64,000 nucleotides of DNA from Sphaerulina vaccinii (Eukaryota; Ascomycota; Dothideomycetes; Mycosphaerellales; Mycosphaerellaceae): NCBI GenBank assembly GCA_022570795.1, contig JAKUDP010000001.1, positions 1,922,001 to 1,986,000 on the forward strand. The letters run 5' to 3'. The notes beneath the pieces are model-generated. The model made no database searches, was not told the DNA's origin, and worked only from the letters and a program-made list of their open reading frames with translations. A program made the translations under genes and the position numbers. How positions within the stretch are numbered: position 1 is the stretch's first letter; every line of letters starts with the position of its first letter. This document shows positions 10,093 to 20,765 of the stretch, one piece after another.

Positions 10093-11643
10093 ATGGGGCA
10101 AGCAGAACGGGCAGAACGCGAATCAAGAGCAAAGCAAACAGTGGCACGAGCAATACCAGAGGTCCTGAGGTCCAGTATCAAGGCCAAACATGGAGTGCTT
10201 CGAAGCGAACTCATAGACGATCCACAACCGGTAGTCAACACGATAGCCGGTCCTGCAACGACAGTACATCCAGCACATCTTAGTGTCCGGATTGAGCATG
10301 GAAGTTGCCTCGACGTTGCCAGGAAGATCTCAGAACGTCACTTTGCGACAGCCGAGACTCGCAGGTCGAGCGAAGAACGTCCCAATGCTGCCGTTCATAA
10401 TATGGGCTCGATGACAGTCCGAGGAGGCGGTTTCCTGAGAGGCATTGGAGGGCAAGAAGAGTATCTTTGCGCACGATCGACGTTATATGAGTCTCTTCAT
10501 GATGACTTTTATATGCTACCACTGAAAGGAGGTGTCTACTCTCCTGACATACTGGTCTTTCGCGATGCCTTTGCTGAGGATTACAAGAAGAAGCAACGTT
10601 TCTTTATCGATGTGATCACGGCCGGGACGTTCAAGCATCCTCGAGAGAAGACTTGGGATGACGCGGAAGGTTGCAGCTGCGGCGTAAGTTACTGTGATGA
10701 GCATAGAAGCATCATGATGCATAAGATGAAGGCTGTACTCCGCATTGCACAGCTGAAAGGCACGAAGCGTTTGATTCTGGGAGCGTGGGGAGTTGGAAGT
10801 CTCAACCACCCAGTCGAAGAAGTGGCCAAGCTGTGGCGAAAAGTCATATCGGGTGCGCAGCGCCAACGGCGACCTAACGCAGAGCAGTGGGAAGGAGTGG
10901 ATGAAGTGATCTTTGCCTTGCCTGATACCACGCTGAGGAAGGCTTTCGAGAAGCACTTCTGTGATGTGATGACATACGAGCCGCTGGAACGCGTGGACTC
11001 TGGCACATCTTTGGAAGATGAGATCTACCAGCAAAAGACCCCAGATGCACACCTCCTTGCCAGCGCGCAATCAATCGAACTTCGAATGGAGCAGACGACG
11101 AACTCATTCTCGAAAGCCAAGCTAAAAGAGGAATTGCGAGCTGTGAATCGTCAAATTGCCGGCAATCGCGCAGCCCGAGCGTATAGAGACGACGAAGGCG
11201 ACGAAAACGAAGACATCGAAGAAGACTTCGTAGTCGCTGGGTATCCCGCCTCGGACGGAGAAGAAAACACGTACTATGCTTTTGCCGACACGACGACAGA
11301 TTCTGCATCAGATAATGAAGACGCTCGATCAGAAGTGTACGAGTTCCGCTTCGGCCAGTCTGGCATCTCGGACTCCACAGCAGACGAGGATGAAGACTTC
11401 GACGGGCATGCGTGGGTGGGATGTGCTTCGTCGCCGCGATTCGATCCTTCGACTGGCTGGTTTCAAGGCAGCATCGATCAGCTCCACGTGCTGAATAGCG
11501 GAGGGAGACTGAAAGACGAGTCTGTTAGTCCTCGAAGTCCACTGATCCGGGAAGTGTCGCACGATGTCAAACAGCCGATTAGTGCTGTGAGTGGGCTCTT
11601 GGAAAGGTTCCGCAGAAGCGATGTGGTCGACCAGAGCGAGTGA
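10093..11643 (+). CDS. PARG-like macrodomain protein (TIGR02452 type)
   Basis: Intronless 516-aa protein. Residues about 70-330 form a microbial-type poly(ADP-ribose) glycohydrolase domain: AAVHNMGSMTVRGGGFLRGIGGQEEYLCARSTLY carries the catalytic signature, GGG at 111-113 followed by QEE at 121-123, and GGVYSPDILVFRD and LILGAWGVGSLNHP are the other conserved blocks. Such enzymes remove ADP-ribose from proteins or nucleic acids. The C-terminal 180 residues are acidic, Ser/Asp/Glu-rich and look disordered. Insertions in the middle include a Cys/His run (CSCGVSYCDEH) that is not part of the usual motif. Substrate and cell location cannot be told from sequence. Confidence 0.85.
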   Translation: MGQAERAERESRAKQTVARAIPEVLRSSIKAKHGVLRSELIDDPQPVVNTIAGPATTVHPAHLSVRIEHGSCLDVARKISERHFATAETRRSSEERPNAAVHNMGSMTVRGGGFLRGIGGQEEYLCARSTLYESLHDDFYMLPLKGGVYSPDILVFRDAFAEDYKKKQRFFIDVITAGTFKHPREKTWDDAEGCSCGVSYCDEHRSIMMHKMKAVLRIAQLKGTKRLILGAWGVGSLNHPVEEVAKLWRKVISGAQRQRRPNAEQWEGVDEVIFALPDTTLRKAFEKHFCDVMTYEPLERVDSGTSLEDEIYQQKTPDAHLLASAQSIELRMEQTTNSFSKAKLKEELRAVNRQIAGNRAARAYRDDEGDENEDIEEDFVVAGYPASDGEENTYYAFADTTTDSASDNEDARSEVYEFRFGQSGISDSTADEDEDFDGHAWVGCASSPRFDPSTGWFQGSIDQLHVLNSGGRLKDESVSPRSPLIREVSHDVKQPISAVSGLLERFRRSDVVDQSE

Positions 11644-12495
11644 TTGCAAGGCCTTGCCATACACACGCGTTACATATGGCTATCTTGAGCAAGGCAGGCG
11701 AAAGCAACTATTGATATTATTGATTGGACAGCGAAACCAGCGACATTAGCATTGGGAACAGGTTCTGGCATGGGATGAAAAGGCGTCTTGTGAGAGATTC
11801 AGCAAGCATTGAGAAGCTCTTTCAACAGACATATTGAGAGCCATTTATATACAGAGCATTAATCTCAAGAGTCCCCGTCAGTGCGACGAGATACAACGAC
11901 AGGTAGAACCAGGAAGCTCTCCAAATCTCTTGCTTGAAGTCACTGGTATTTCTTCATAGCATTGAGCAATGCGATCAAGCTGAAAAGAGGAGTTTCCTCG
12001 TCTTGTCTCCTGCTATGCCCAGTTTTGCACACATGGACGCGTAATGAATCGACATTCCAGATTCGACACAAGCAAATGATCCTGGTCTGACAGAACCATA
12101 TGCCTTGCAATATATCAGCCAATCCAGGCGCCAGGATTCGGCCCCGCTGTCACGGCCGCACCGCCATTCCTTCAGCTTCATCCTTCTCAGCCAATTCGAG
12201 CTCTCGCCAGTCTTCTTTAGGCAAGCAACCCCTGAACAATATTCAGCTGAGGCAAGAGAGCGAACCTGCTTCTCAGCTTTCGACGTGGCTGAACAATTGG
12301 AGATTAGCCAAGTATACAAAAATACATTGTACTACATATATCATGCAGACACCCGCCTCATTGTAGCGTAGCGAAGGCTGAATATCAGTCACTTCAGCAC
12401 ACTTGGTGCTTCTGCACGTTTCATGAAGCGCTTGCAGATCACATAACAGTGCAGCCTTTTATCGCATTGTTGCATACGCTGAAAAGACCAGCAAG
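11644..12495. other. intergenic, no gene seen
   Basis: 852 bp between two co-directional genes. Short unsupported frames only. No RNA gene or repeat recognised; it should contain the 3' end of the PARG-like transcript and the promoter of the secreted-protein gene. Confidence 0.5.
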
Positions 12496-13399
12496 ATGTT
12501 TTACACTACCGCAGCGGCTCTGCTCTTAGCTAGTGTGGCTTCAGTAAGAGCACAGAATGGGCAAGAGGCATACATTGCATCAGTCTGTTCGCCGATAAAC
12601 TCCAGCGGAGGTATTGATTTTGACGCCCCTTGTAATGCAGTATGTGTAGCCGGCATTGATGTGCGAAGTGCTCAACGACTAACATAGCTCACAGGTGCAA
12701 GCGATTGAGATCCAGTGCATGTACGGACCTGGTCATCCCGTGGAGTTCTTGTCGAGCACCGACAGCTCGAGTCGGAAGCGAGCGGCACAGCAGTCGCAGT
12801 CTCCTGGAGAATTCGACAACGATCCGGAACTCCAAAGCAATGAAACACAACGCGTCTGTGTCTGCGAGAGCCAATTCTGGGACCAAGTAGCTGGCTGCTT
12901 CGCGTGCTATAAGAAACACGGATCGTTGGAGCTCGAAGGAACCATCCCAGAATCTCTGTTGAGTAGCGCTAGCTCCACGTACTGCGCTGCGAGCGCTACT
13001 GCCTCAGTGGGTCTGGCCGACTTTTTGTACAACATTGCGTTAGGTGTAACGCCGACTGCTACTGGATCTGCTACTGGCACTGGGACCGCTTCGGTCAAGT
13101 ACGCTGATCCCATTGGCAACAAGACGGAAGTCAGCTATTACTATACTCAAGCAGTCACTGGAACTGCAGCGTGGTCACTCGTGCAGCCGACAGGAACTTC
13201 TGGCTCCGCTTCTTATACGACAACCAATGTTCAAGATGGGCAGATTCGACCCACTATCTCCACGAGTGCGACCCGAAGCGCCAACGCCAGTGGAACTGAC
13301 AGCAGTAATCCTACTCAGTCCGGCAAAGCTGCTGGCAGGTATGAAGCGGTCGGAGTGGCAGGGCTGCTTGGTCTAGCAGGCTTTGTAGCGTTCTTATGA
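12496..13399 (+). CDS. secreted GPI-anchored Cys/Ser-Thr-rich protein
   Basis: Two exons, 12496-12639 and 12695-13399, giving 282 aa; the 55-bp intron has GTATGT, a CTAAC branch site and CTCACAG. The product starts with a signal peptide (MFYTTAAALLLASVASVRAQ), followed by a Cys-containing ectodomain in which C31, C46, CMYG, CVCES and CFACYKKHG lie in the first half, then a Ser/Thr/Gly-rich stalk. It ends in a hydrophobic tail (AVGVAGLLGLAGFVAFL) after a small-residue region, as expected for GPI attachment. This is the layout of many fungal cell-surface glycoproteins; it is not a clear CFEM domain. Function unknown. Confidence 0.8.
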
Positions 13400-13521
13400 G
13401 TGCAGGTGCATGGGGCTCCATGGAATGGGTGAGAGTGGGCATCTCTGCCGATGCGCCAGTCGAAGTTGGGCCGTCCGAGTTTGGCATAGCGTTTTGTATC
13501 GTGTATTGCATCCAGTTTTGT

Positions 13522-14463
13522 TCACGCCAATCCAGGATTGCCCAACATGATATCTTTGACAGCCTTTGCTGCCTTCTTCTTGCGTTCTTCTTCGGGCAAG
13601 CCTAAACTCTGCTCTTTAACTGCAAGCAATTTGCTCATCAACTTATCCAGATCGTCCACCTGAACAGCTTGCGTTGCAGGCGCAAAGCCATCGCCAGGAG
13701 AGGCAGATTCATCCTCTTCAATGAGTGCTGCCTTCATGCCGAATAGCTCAGCAGTCATTTCTGCCTCTTCAGTTCCAAAATCTCCAAAGTCGTCTGCCGT
13801 GAAGTCCAGATCGTCCAGATCGACATCGTCGTCTGCTCCCGCGTCCCACTCATTCGCCTCAAGAGCTTCCTTCAGTCGCTCGAAGCCTGTCCGCTCTCCA
13901 AACTCGTTCTTGCCGGCAGTGCCATAATCGATGTACTCGAAGCCATACTGCGTGCACACGTCTCCTTGCTCTTCCTGATCTTCAGCAGCTCTACTCACGA
14001 CCTGCTTGCCCACAGGCTTCGCGACAGCCAGGAATACAGCCTCCGAGCCATACGAGTGCTCGTCCACCACTTCCTGGATGCTCTTCATAGTCTCCTCCGC
14101 CTCAGTGCTGATCTTGCCATCTGCTTGACGCGGAAAGCAATACACCCATGCGCCGACGGCATCTACCACTTCCTTCGCTTCAGGCTTCAGAAACTCGGAT
14201 TTCCAGGACTGGATCTCGGCCAGCTCGTCCATCCATATAGGCACCTTCGCTTTGTAGTACGCCGTCTCCGCAGACCACTCATGCGTCAAGCCAGCGGTCG
14301 AACCATTCACATCTGGTTCTGGCGCAGAGCCCGTGAGGTCTTGCGAGGATCAGCTGCTGGAGCTGTAAATGGTCACTGTAACGGTCTCACCTCTGATGAT
14401 GTCGAGAGTACCAGCGTCACGCGGTCCGAGTACCAGTATACGATTTGAGTGTTTGACGTCCAT
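13522..14463 (-). CDS. alpha/gamma-adaptin-binding protein p34 (Irc6-like)
   Basis: Two exons, 14391-14463 and 13522-14339, 296 aa. The 51-bp intron (GTGAGA to GCAAG) joins the P-loop-like start RILVLGPRDAGTLDIIR to DLTGS-PEP-x-NGSTAGLTHEWS. The following AKVPIWMDELAEIQSWKSEFLKPEAKEV and VVDAVGAWVYCF blocks are the alpha- and gamma-adaptin-binding p34 (AAGAB/Irc6) family. Members have a Rab-like pseudo-GTPase fold and act as assembly chaperones for AP-1 and AP-2 clathrin adaptors in the cytosol. The middle is very acidic (residues about 190-230), and the C-terminus has the DKLMSKLLAVKEQ-SLGLPEEERKKKA helix typical of the family. Confidence 0.88.
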
Positions 14464-15095
14464 CTTGAATGATGGGGACGGTGTTAGTGGTTACATGTTT
14501 GGGATGTGTAGGTCAAGAACTTGAAGTTAAAGTAGAGGAAGCTTGATATTACTTTTTCACGTGATATGTTTGATGGCAATATGCAAGAAATAAGAAACAA
14601 GGCATGCCTTTTGCCCATTATCTCTCCGAGATCGATCTTACTGCGGCGATGAGCTTGGATACAGATACTGCTGAGACGAAATGCGTTTCCAGAGATACTT
14701 ATCTGCATGCGGCTTGTGTTGAAAGTGCGCTCGCAATGAGCATCCCCACTACGCGGTGGTGGCTTAGAAAGTGTCTCCATAGTCGAATTTTGTGTGATAC
14801 TGACTCGTCTGACGCTCAGGGAGCGCAGTTCTTGTGAGAGAGGCGGAGACACTAAAGTGACTGATATTGCCCTCAGCGGCACTTTCACTCCTCCTGTCGC
14901 TTGTTTTCCTGCCCCAAGTCTGCTCCTGAGTGAGCTTCTCCGTCCTGCTGAACGCTGCTCGAAACCCCACGGGTCCGATGCCAGTAGCATAGCACCACCT
15001 TGGCCACGGGCATGATATCCGTCACCACGAAGTACACTTCCTCAGCCACGGATCATGCATCCGATGTATTCACGTACTGGCTCTTAAGAAAGCTT
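14464..15095. other. intergenic, no gene seen
   Basis: 632 bp between the p34 start and the SmD3 stop, on the same strand. A 168-codon open frame at 14484-14990 begins at a non-ATG codon and has no recognisable content, so I do not call it a gene. Confidence 0.5.
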
Positions 15096-15637
15096 CTACC
15101 CTCTGCCACCACGACCTGATCCTCGGGCTCGATTAACTGTCGCTCGACCACGAGCCAGTCCAACACCACGTCCTCGTGCGTTTCTTGATCTGAACATGGG
15201 CGCATTCCTGATCACCACGGTTAGCCATTGCTCACTCCGACTTGCGACACGATTTCTTCCATACCTCAGCATGTCTGGTATGATGAATAGTCGCACGTGC
15301 GAGCCTCGAATGAATACGCGATCCAGATGTGTGACTCGTCCGTCGCGCTGTGTGACGTTGATGTTCTCGAGTTGTACGTTCATGTTGTCCTCAGCTATTT
15401 CCCAATTAGCCTCCCGTCTTCCATCTTTAATCGCAATCTGCGGGTCCGAACGCACCTTCAATGAGCTTTCCACGGTATGTCTGGCCAGAGTCGATCTCCA
15501 CCGTGACTTGATGTCCCTAGAAAGCTATCAGCTGCAAATTCTCAGGTAGGCGCAAGTCCGCCATGAGGTGGTTGCGAAGAGTCACTTACCAAAGCCTCGT
15601 TGAGAAGCTTGATCGGCACGCCGATGGTCGAAGTCAT
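15096..15637 (-). CDS. SMD3: spliceosomal Sm protein D3
   Basis: Four exons: 15590-15637, 15456-15516, 15265-15394 and 15096-15207; 116 aa. The spliced product reads MTSTIGVPIKLLNEALGH, then IDSGQTYRGKLIEAEDNMNVQL (Sm1), and RVFIRGSHVRLFIIPDMLRNAPMF (Sm2), a near-perfect SmD3 pattern, and ends in an RG-rich tail with GRGVG and GRGGRG, the usual site of symmetric arginine methylation. SmD3 is part of the heteroheptameric ring on U1, U2, U4 and U5 snRNAs. The third intron is 57 bp and in frame, so unspliced reading would insert 19 residues between MLR and NAP. Divergent to GEP4, 192 bp between starts. Confidence 0.95.
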
Positions 15638-15829
15638 GGTCGCGGTTTAGTATTCGTGGTCTCGGTATTCGTGGTGAAGATGTCGTTGTCGTTGTGATGT
15701 CGAATGTTGCAGTCGCGAAGTCAAAGCTTCACCTTTTATTGCGTAACCCGCGCTAGTCATGCGAGCCATGCCAAGCAATATCTGCGGCATCTTCTTTCCA
15801 CTTTCTCCTTGGAGACATCGCATTGCACA

Positions 15830-16526
15830 ATGAACGTCTCAGCCACAGTCAACATTCTCCGCCTTCTGGTGAACCCATCATTATGCCTTCCACATCACAC
15901 AATAGCGACTTTCGACCAGCTACCAGTTCCTCTATCACAAGCCTTCATCAGAAATGGAGCAGACAAGAAACCAGACATCAGAGCCGTCGTGCTAGACAAG
16001 GATAACTGCTTTGCGCTGCCCAAGACGAACATGATACATTCTCCGTATACTGCAAAGTTCGAAGAACTTCGCAAAGCATATCCTGGTTCCAAGCTCCTTA
16101 TAGTCTCGAACTCTTCAGGCACGAATTCCGATCCAGGACATGTGGAAGCTGATGTACTGGAGCGAAACACTGGAGTCAAAGTTCTCAGGCACAGCACGAA
16201 GAAGCCAGGATGCCATTCTGAAATTATGGAATACTTTCGCAGTCATCCAGATACGGGCGTGACGCGCGAGAGTCAGGTTGCGATTGTGGGAGACAGATTG
16301 TTCACTGATGTTCTCATGGCAAACATGATGGGAAGCTATGGAGTATGGATCGAGAACGGAGTCAAGCAGGATTATGGTCTCGTGAGTCGCTTGTGCATAC
16401 ACTGTCGATTTGTTTGTTCTGTAACCTAACAATATGCTATAGATGACTCGAGTCGAGAAGGGCCTGCACGGCTTTTTGCTCAGGAGGAACTACACGCCTC
16501 CTGAACCCAAGAGTGACTTTGAGTGA
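15830..16526 (+). CDS. GEP4: mitochondrial phosphatidylglycerophosphatase Gep4
   Basis: Dephosphorylates phosphatidylglycerophosphate to phosphatidylglycerol in the cardiolipin pathway at the matrix side of the inner membrane. Exons 15830-16381 and 16443-16526, 211 aa. The HAD-superfamily motifs are present: AVVLDKDNCFALP (motif I, the D-x-D-N variant seen in Gep4), LLIVSNSSGT (motif II), KKPGCHSEI (motif III lysine) and VAIVGDRLFTDVLMAN (motif IV). The last exon supplies RVEKGLHGFLLRRNY, a usual C-terminus in this family. The N-terminal 25 residues are hydrophobic and low in acidic residues, consistent with mitochondrial targeting. In-frame codons upstream of 15830 are open but lack an ATG, which supports this start. 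Confidence 0.93.
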
Positions 16527-16698
16527 ATGATGCGTGAGCACCAGGCTGGACTACAAAGTGGAATAGCAAGAACACAAAGTGGCAGCGCAAGAATTTCCAG
16601 ACTTTCGAGTCATCAAATCCTGCTCCGTGCTGCGACCTGCATCTACCGCCGTGCTGCTCGACACATAATCTATCACTATCCCACAAGGGCACGTCAAC

Positions 16699-17259
16699 AT
16701 GTGCTTCTTCGTCTATCCTCAATGCGACCGATGTCGATGGCCCGAGATCAACGACCTTCGCAGCGTCAAGCTATGCGATACGTTCAAGAAGCTAGCGCAT
16801 GATCGAGAAGCCAGAGTGGCTCTGTTCGGAACCGAGCCTTCGCCAAATGATCTCGCAGAATGGCGATGTCTTGATACGTATACGTTCGCGCGCGCCAGTG
16901 GCGCCAGCTATGAGATATGGATGCAACGCGAATGCCTACGCTGGGGTCCGGAACTGGGATCGCATCTGTGTAGGCACTGCAAGGAACGAGATGCACGGAT
17001 TGAAGCTGCCTTCCAGCTTGCTGCGCACGACCTCGCACGAGAGAATGTCGTTGGATTCCAAGCCCCAATCGCAGTCTCTCCTTTGCAGCACAGCCCAGTA
17101 TCTCAGGCACCTGCCCATCACGACGCAATTTTCGACCCATCAGAGACTGAATCAGAGATGAACATTGAATGGGAGAGATTGATGGGTCCCAGTCCTCTGA
17201 GAATGTGGTCTGCAACGGAAGCTGAGCAGCCTGTAGCGGAACCCAAGAATGCCTTATAG
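16699..17259 (+). CDS. hypothetical protein with Cys clusters
   Basis: Intronless 186-aa frame from ATG 16699. I do not recognise it. Visible features are an N-terminal C-x6-C-x2-C-x-W pattern (MCFFVYPQCDRCRW) and, at about residue 90, a CLRWGPELGSHLCRHCKERD segment, which together could ligate one zinc. A low-complexity acidic and Pro-rich C-terminal third follows. Dothideomycete genomes hold many such small proteins with the same MCFF/MC-x-F start and C-terminal disorder, but this is a loose memory and not a family assignment. It is only 12 bp from the convergent stop of the next gene. Confidence 0.55.
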   Translation: MCFFVYPQCDRCRWPEINDLRSVKLCDTFKKLAHDREARVALFGTEPSPNDLAEWRCLDTYTFARASGASYEIWMQRECLRWGPELGSHLCRHCKERDARIEAAFQLAAHDLARENVVGFQAPIAVSPLQHSPVSQAPAHHDAIFDPSETESEMNIEWERLMGPSPLRMWSATEAEQPVAEPKNAL

Positions 17260-17270
17260 CTTTCCCGGCC

Positions 17271-17963
17271 TCAGAATACAGTATAGCCGTTCAATATCAG
17301 GAATCCGAAGTTGATCATTAGGCTAGCAACAGCAAACCACAAATCCAACTCGATAACACTGTAGACCCATAATGTGCCAAGTGGCGGTGCTTGTTTCATT
17401 ACCGCGAAGTAGCCATATGTGTTGCCAGCAAAGATCAGATAGCATCCTGCAGCCACGGCCACGCACAGGAATAGCCCTTGCCTGACCACGCCTAGTTTGT
17501 AGGCAAGCTCCGACTTCATCATGTAGATGGCCAAGAATAGAATGGGCAGAATCGTTCCAGATCGCTTGAAGATCGCTGGCCAGATGATATCTTGTGCGTA
17601 TTGGTTGTATGTCAGAACATCCAGGGTGAAGTGCAGCATCGTCAAGCAGGTCGACCAGAATATGGCATTTCCGACGGGTCCAATGGGCTCATTGTCGCCC
17701 AGACCGACATCGAGAATATTGCCGCTTTCACCTCGTGCCAGGCCGTCAGAGTACTTGTCGTCGAAGGTTTGGCCTTGGTCGAGCAGTGCCTTCTTTTGCT
17801 CGTAAATGTCGAGAAGAGTTGTGCCCTTGGCTGGTCTTGCATCAAAGTCCGGTTTCTCCAACTTCATCTTTGGTGTCGTTGTTGGTGGTGCCATTGGCTT
17901 CCCATTCTCCTTCGCTGCCGCTCGCCGCTCTTTGCGGTTACGGGGCTTCTCTTCTTCAGCCAT
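17271..17963 (-). CDS. conserved fungal multi-pass membrane protein
   Basis: Single exon from ATG 17963, 230 aa. The N-terminal 90 residues are hydrophilic (EEEKPRNRKERRAAAKENG, then a stretch ending DARPAKGTTLLDIYEQK). The C-terminal half has four hydrophobic segments: the one starting AIFWSTCLTMLHFTL, then GTILPILFLAIYMM, LFLCVAVAAGCYLIF and LWFAVASLMINFGFLIL. The motif PPLGTLWVYSVIELDLWFAV near the end is conserved in an uncharacterised Pezizomycotina family, which I think is DUF7719, but I cannot confirm the number. The NRKERRAAAK start resembles several ER membrane proteins. No enzymatic motif is evident. Confidence 0.7.
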   Translation of the reverse strand: MAEEEKPRNRKERRAAAKENGKPMAPPTTTPKMKLEKPDFDARPAKGTTLLDIYEQKKALLDQGQTFDDKYSDGLARGESGNILDVGLGDNEPIGPVGNAIFWSTCLTMLHFTLDVLTYNQYAQDIIWPAIFKRSGTILPILFLAIYMMKSELAYKLGVVRQGLFLCVAVAAGCYLIFAGNTYGYFAVMKQAPPLGTLWVYSVIELDLWFAVASLMINFGFLILNGYTVF

Positions 17964-18340
17964 GGTGTTGCTGATGTCAACAGATGTCGTGCAACTTTTG
18001 AAGATCTCTGAAGGCAATTAAGGTTTAGCGTCGTTGCTATTCTGGGTTCAACGTTGCTGCCGAGACGGGAACAAGGATCTCAATCCGCCCCTGCCTTCTG
18101 TTTCGATCTTGCCAGGCTCTCACGCAACCGTCAACACCACCACATTCGCTTGCCAACCTCAGCGTTGAGATCTCCCAGCAGCCGTTGGAGATATCCAGCC
18201 AAGCCTTTTACCACGCACGCATTCATATACACTCGACACGCAGACCAGCCGACTTCAAATCACCAACAACATTTCTTGCCTCCAACCACTCGACCAGTTC
18301 CCATTACACCGCGCCAGCCAGGCGCCCGACATCCTCCACA

Positions 18341-19395
18341 ATGGGCTTCGGCGACTTTGTTTCGATATGCGAAAAGACTCCGCTTCCACTATGTCCTCTG
18401 GTAGGACCAGAATCACCGATCACGGGCGCGCACAGCGTGCAGACGAACTGCTACGCACGATCTATCGAATTGGCGAACACGATCATCTTCCAAGGCGCGA
18501 CTGGCTTCGCGCATATCCTCGCCTTAATAATGCTGGTTGTCATGATAATACACGTGCGGAGTAAATTCACAGCTGTCGGTATGTTGGAAAAGCGAGCGCA
18601 TACTACAAGGACGGGAAACTAACGGCACATGTAGGGCGTAAGGAAATGACCTCTTTCTTCTACCTATACACATTACTTACAATGTGCTCACTGGTCATCG
18701 ACTGTGGCGTTGTCCCGCCAGCCAGCGCCGCATACCCATACTTCGTTGCAGTACAGTGCGGTTTGGTTTCAGCAACATGCATATGCCTGATGATTGGAGG
18801 ATGCGTCGGATTTGCGATGTACGAGGATGGAACCACACTATCGGTCTGGTTGATCTACGGATGCAGCACTGTCATGTTCCTTATATCGTTTGCAGTATCA
18901 CTGCTTACCTTCAAGAATTGGGGAGGACTTGGACCTGAGAACACTATTGGTGTCTTCGTGGTAGTGTACTTGTTCAGTGCAATCTTCCTGGCAGTCTACA
19001 TTGTCTGCCAGGTGATCATGGTACTTGGAACACTGGAACAAAGATGGCCACTTCTGCACATCATCTTGGGTGTTGTGGCACTCATTGTGGGCCAAGTTCT
19101 GATGTACGCGTTCAGCGAGATAATATGCGACAACGTGGAGCACTACGTGGATGGCTTGTTCTTCGCGACATTGCTCAACCTATTGGCTGTCATGATGGTC
19201 TACAAGTACTGGGACAGTATCACTCAGGAAGATCTGGAGTTCAGTGTCGAGGAGAAATCGCACAGCTGGGAGATCAAGGAAAATCAGCCATTCTTGGACG
19301 ACGAGCTCAAGCGCAACACGTACTACCAGGATAGCGACAACGGCAGTGGCATGTTTCATCAGCCCGGGCATCGAGGCTCCGGATATGGTTACTAG
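18341..19395 (+). CDS. CHS7: chitin synthase export chaperone Chs7
   Basis: ER membrane protein needed for chitin synthase Chs3 to leave the ER. Exons 18341-18578 and 18635-19395, 332 aa; the intron is GTATGT to ATGTAG with a CTAAC branch. The N-terminal MGFGDFVSICEKTPLPLCPLVG and the following QTNCYARSIELANTIIFQ are hallmark Chs7 sequences. Seven hydrophobic segments follow, with conserved SFFYLYTLLTMCSLVIDCGVVPP, NWGGLGPENTIGVFVVVYLF, FSEIICDNVEHYVDGLFFA and YKYWDSITQEDLEFSV. The tail ends with a Gly- and Tyr-containing cytosolic stretch. The long leader before the ATG (about 300 bp) is C-rich. Confidence 0.96.
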
Positions 19396-19521
19396 CCAAC
19401 TCGTGTTGAAACTGTTTAATGCATAGCGTGGCGGAACAGACCAGGGATGTCCACAAAACAGTGTGAATGTAGTTATTCTTTAATGTCATAATGATCAAGA
19501 CACGATCCAACTTTCGCATGA

Positions 19522-20358
19522 TCACACGCTTTTCCGCTTCTTCAGATCGTTGATGACCATGTACCTTGATATACCAATCCATCCCCATCTAAACCATCTC
19601 ATCTGGCTGACATGCGCCGTAGTCATTGCTTGCTGTGCTTTCCGCCCATCCCCAGGCGAGCTGACCATGAGCAATGGGCTAGGAAATGCGCCCCGCTCCT
19701 TTTTTCCCACGACAATCGCCAGTATACTCACCAATGAGTCAAGCACACTGCTATACTTCCGTACCACATTCGTCGAAGTAAGAGTATAGAGCTTGACAGG
19801 ACTGTCCCAACCAGCATGCCTCGCCATTAGATTCTTCATGAACATCGTGCAGCCATGCAGAAGCGAGATATGATTTGGATGTCCGCTGATGCCACCCTCA
19901 TCGAAAGTGATCAAGGCATCGATATTTGCCTCTGGAGCTTTGGTGGTAGGCGTGCTGCTAACATTTGGAGCAAAGTACTTCATCAAGGTCTGTGATATGA
20001 GCTTTGCGTCCCATGTCGCTGTCATGGAATCCTGGAAGTTCTTGTCCTCGATCACCACGACGTGGTCTGGTTTGCGGATTCCTAGCAATAGAGCTGATGC
20101 AACGAGCTCTTTCTTGCGAATATGGCCTAGTCCGTCTGCGTCGCCGCTGCTGAAGCATATTATGACAATTTGGTTCCCGAGCTCTGGCTTGCTGAGGTGG
20201 CGAATGGTTGGGGCAAAGAACATTGCTTCATCGTCTGGATGAGCGATCACTAGGCATATACGCTTGCCTGTGAGTGTTGGGAATGCTCTTGTCATGTATG
20301 CTGTGAAGAGCCATAGTGCGAGTATGAGAAGTGGAATTTGCCAGGCGAGAGTGTTCAT
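19522..20358 (-). CDS. GPI12: GlcNAc-PI de-N-acetylase Gpi12/PIG-L
   Basis: Second enzyme of GPI-anchor synthesis: removes the acetyl group from GlcNAc-phosphatidylinositol on the cytosolic face of the ER. The 278-aa form from ATG 20358 starts with a single membrane anchor (WQIPLLILALWLFTAYM), then RICLVIAHPDDEAMFFAPTI with the metal-binding AHPDDE motif, FSSGDADGLGHIRKKEL, DALITFDEGGISGHPNHISLLHG with the HPNH metal site, and LYTLTSTNVVRKY. An upstream in-frame ATG at 20439 would add 27 basic residues; I prefer 20358 because the anchor is then N-terminal as in other PIG-L proteins. Convergent with CHS7. Confidence 0.93.
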   Translation of the reverse strand: MNTLAWQIPLLILALWLFTAYMTRAFPTLTGKRICLVIAHPDDEAMFFAPTIRHLSKPELGNQIVIICFSSGDADGLGHIRKKELVASALLLGIRKPDHVVVIEDKNFQDSMTATWDAKLISQTLMKYFAPNVSSTPTTKAPEANIDALITFDEGGISGHPNHISLLHGCTMFMKNLMARHAGWDSPVKLYTLTSTNVVRKYSSVLDSLVSILAIVVGKKERGAFPSPLLMVSSPGDGRKAQQAMTTAHVSQMRWFRWGWIGISRYMVINDLKKRKSV

Positions 20359-20765
20359 CTTGATCTTGAAGGTGTTGTGAACTCGATTTCTTGCCTTGTT
20401 TCGTTTGTGCGAGATGGCATGTTGGTGTTTTTGGGTCATGGAAGTGGTAGGAAGACAACGAAAGATGGTTTTACTGTCGTCTGCATTGACACCACGCTAG
20501 ACCAAACGGTCGGCTATACTCGTCCTTTTCTCCGACTACTGTTCACATCTGCATCTGCACTTCAACCTTCCGACCCAACATCCACGTTAGTGTGCCATTT
20601 ACAGGTTTTCAATGGAGAGAGTCTGGATTGTCACGTTCAAGAGCTGTGACTTTTGAATACAGCCAGTTTTGCAAGAGCGGCGGATGAACATGCTTTTCGA
20701 CTTTGACTACTTTATACATCGAGCAGGACGGCGAGTATTGCAAGCGATACAGTAACAGGCTTATA

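Noticed and set aside
12496..13399. CFEM-domain effector
   Set aside because: Secreted and Cys-containing, but the eight-Cys CFEM spacing is not met; called only as a GPI-anchored protein.
14484..14990. 168-codon minus frame
   Set aside because: No ATG start, no recognisable domain, no paralogue; likely chance opening in intergenic DNA.
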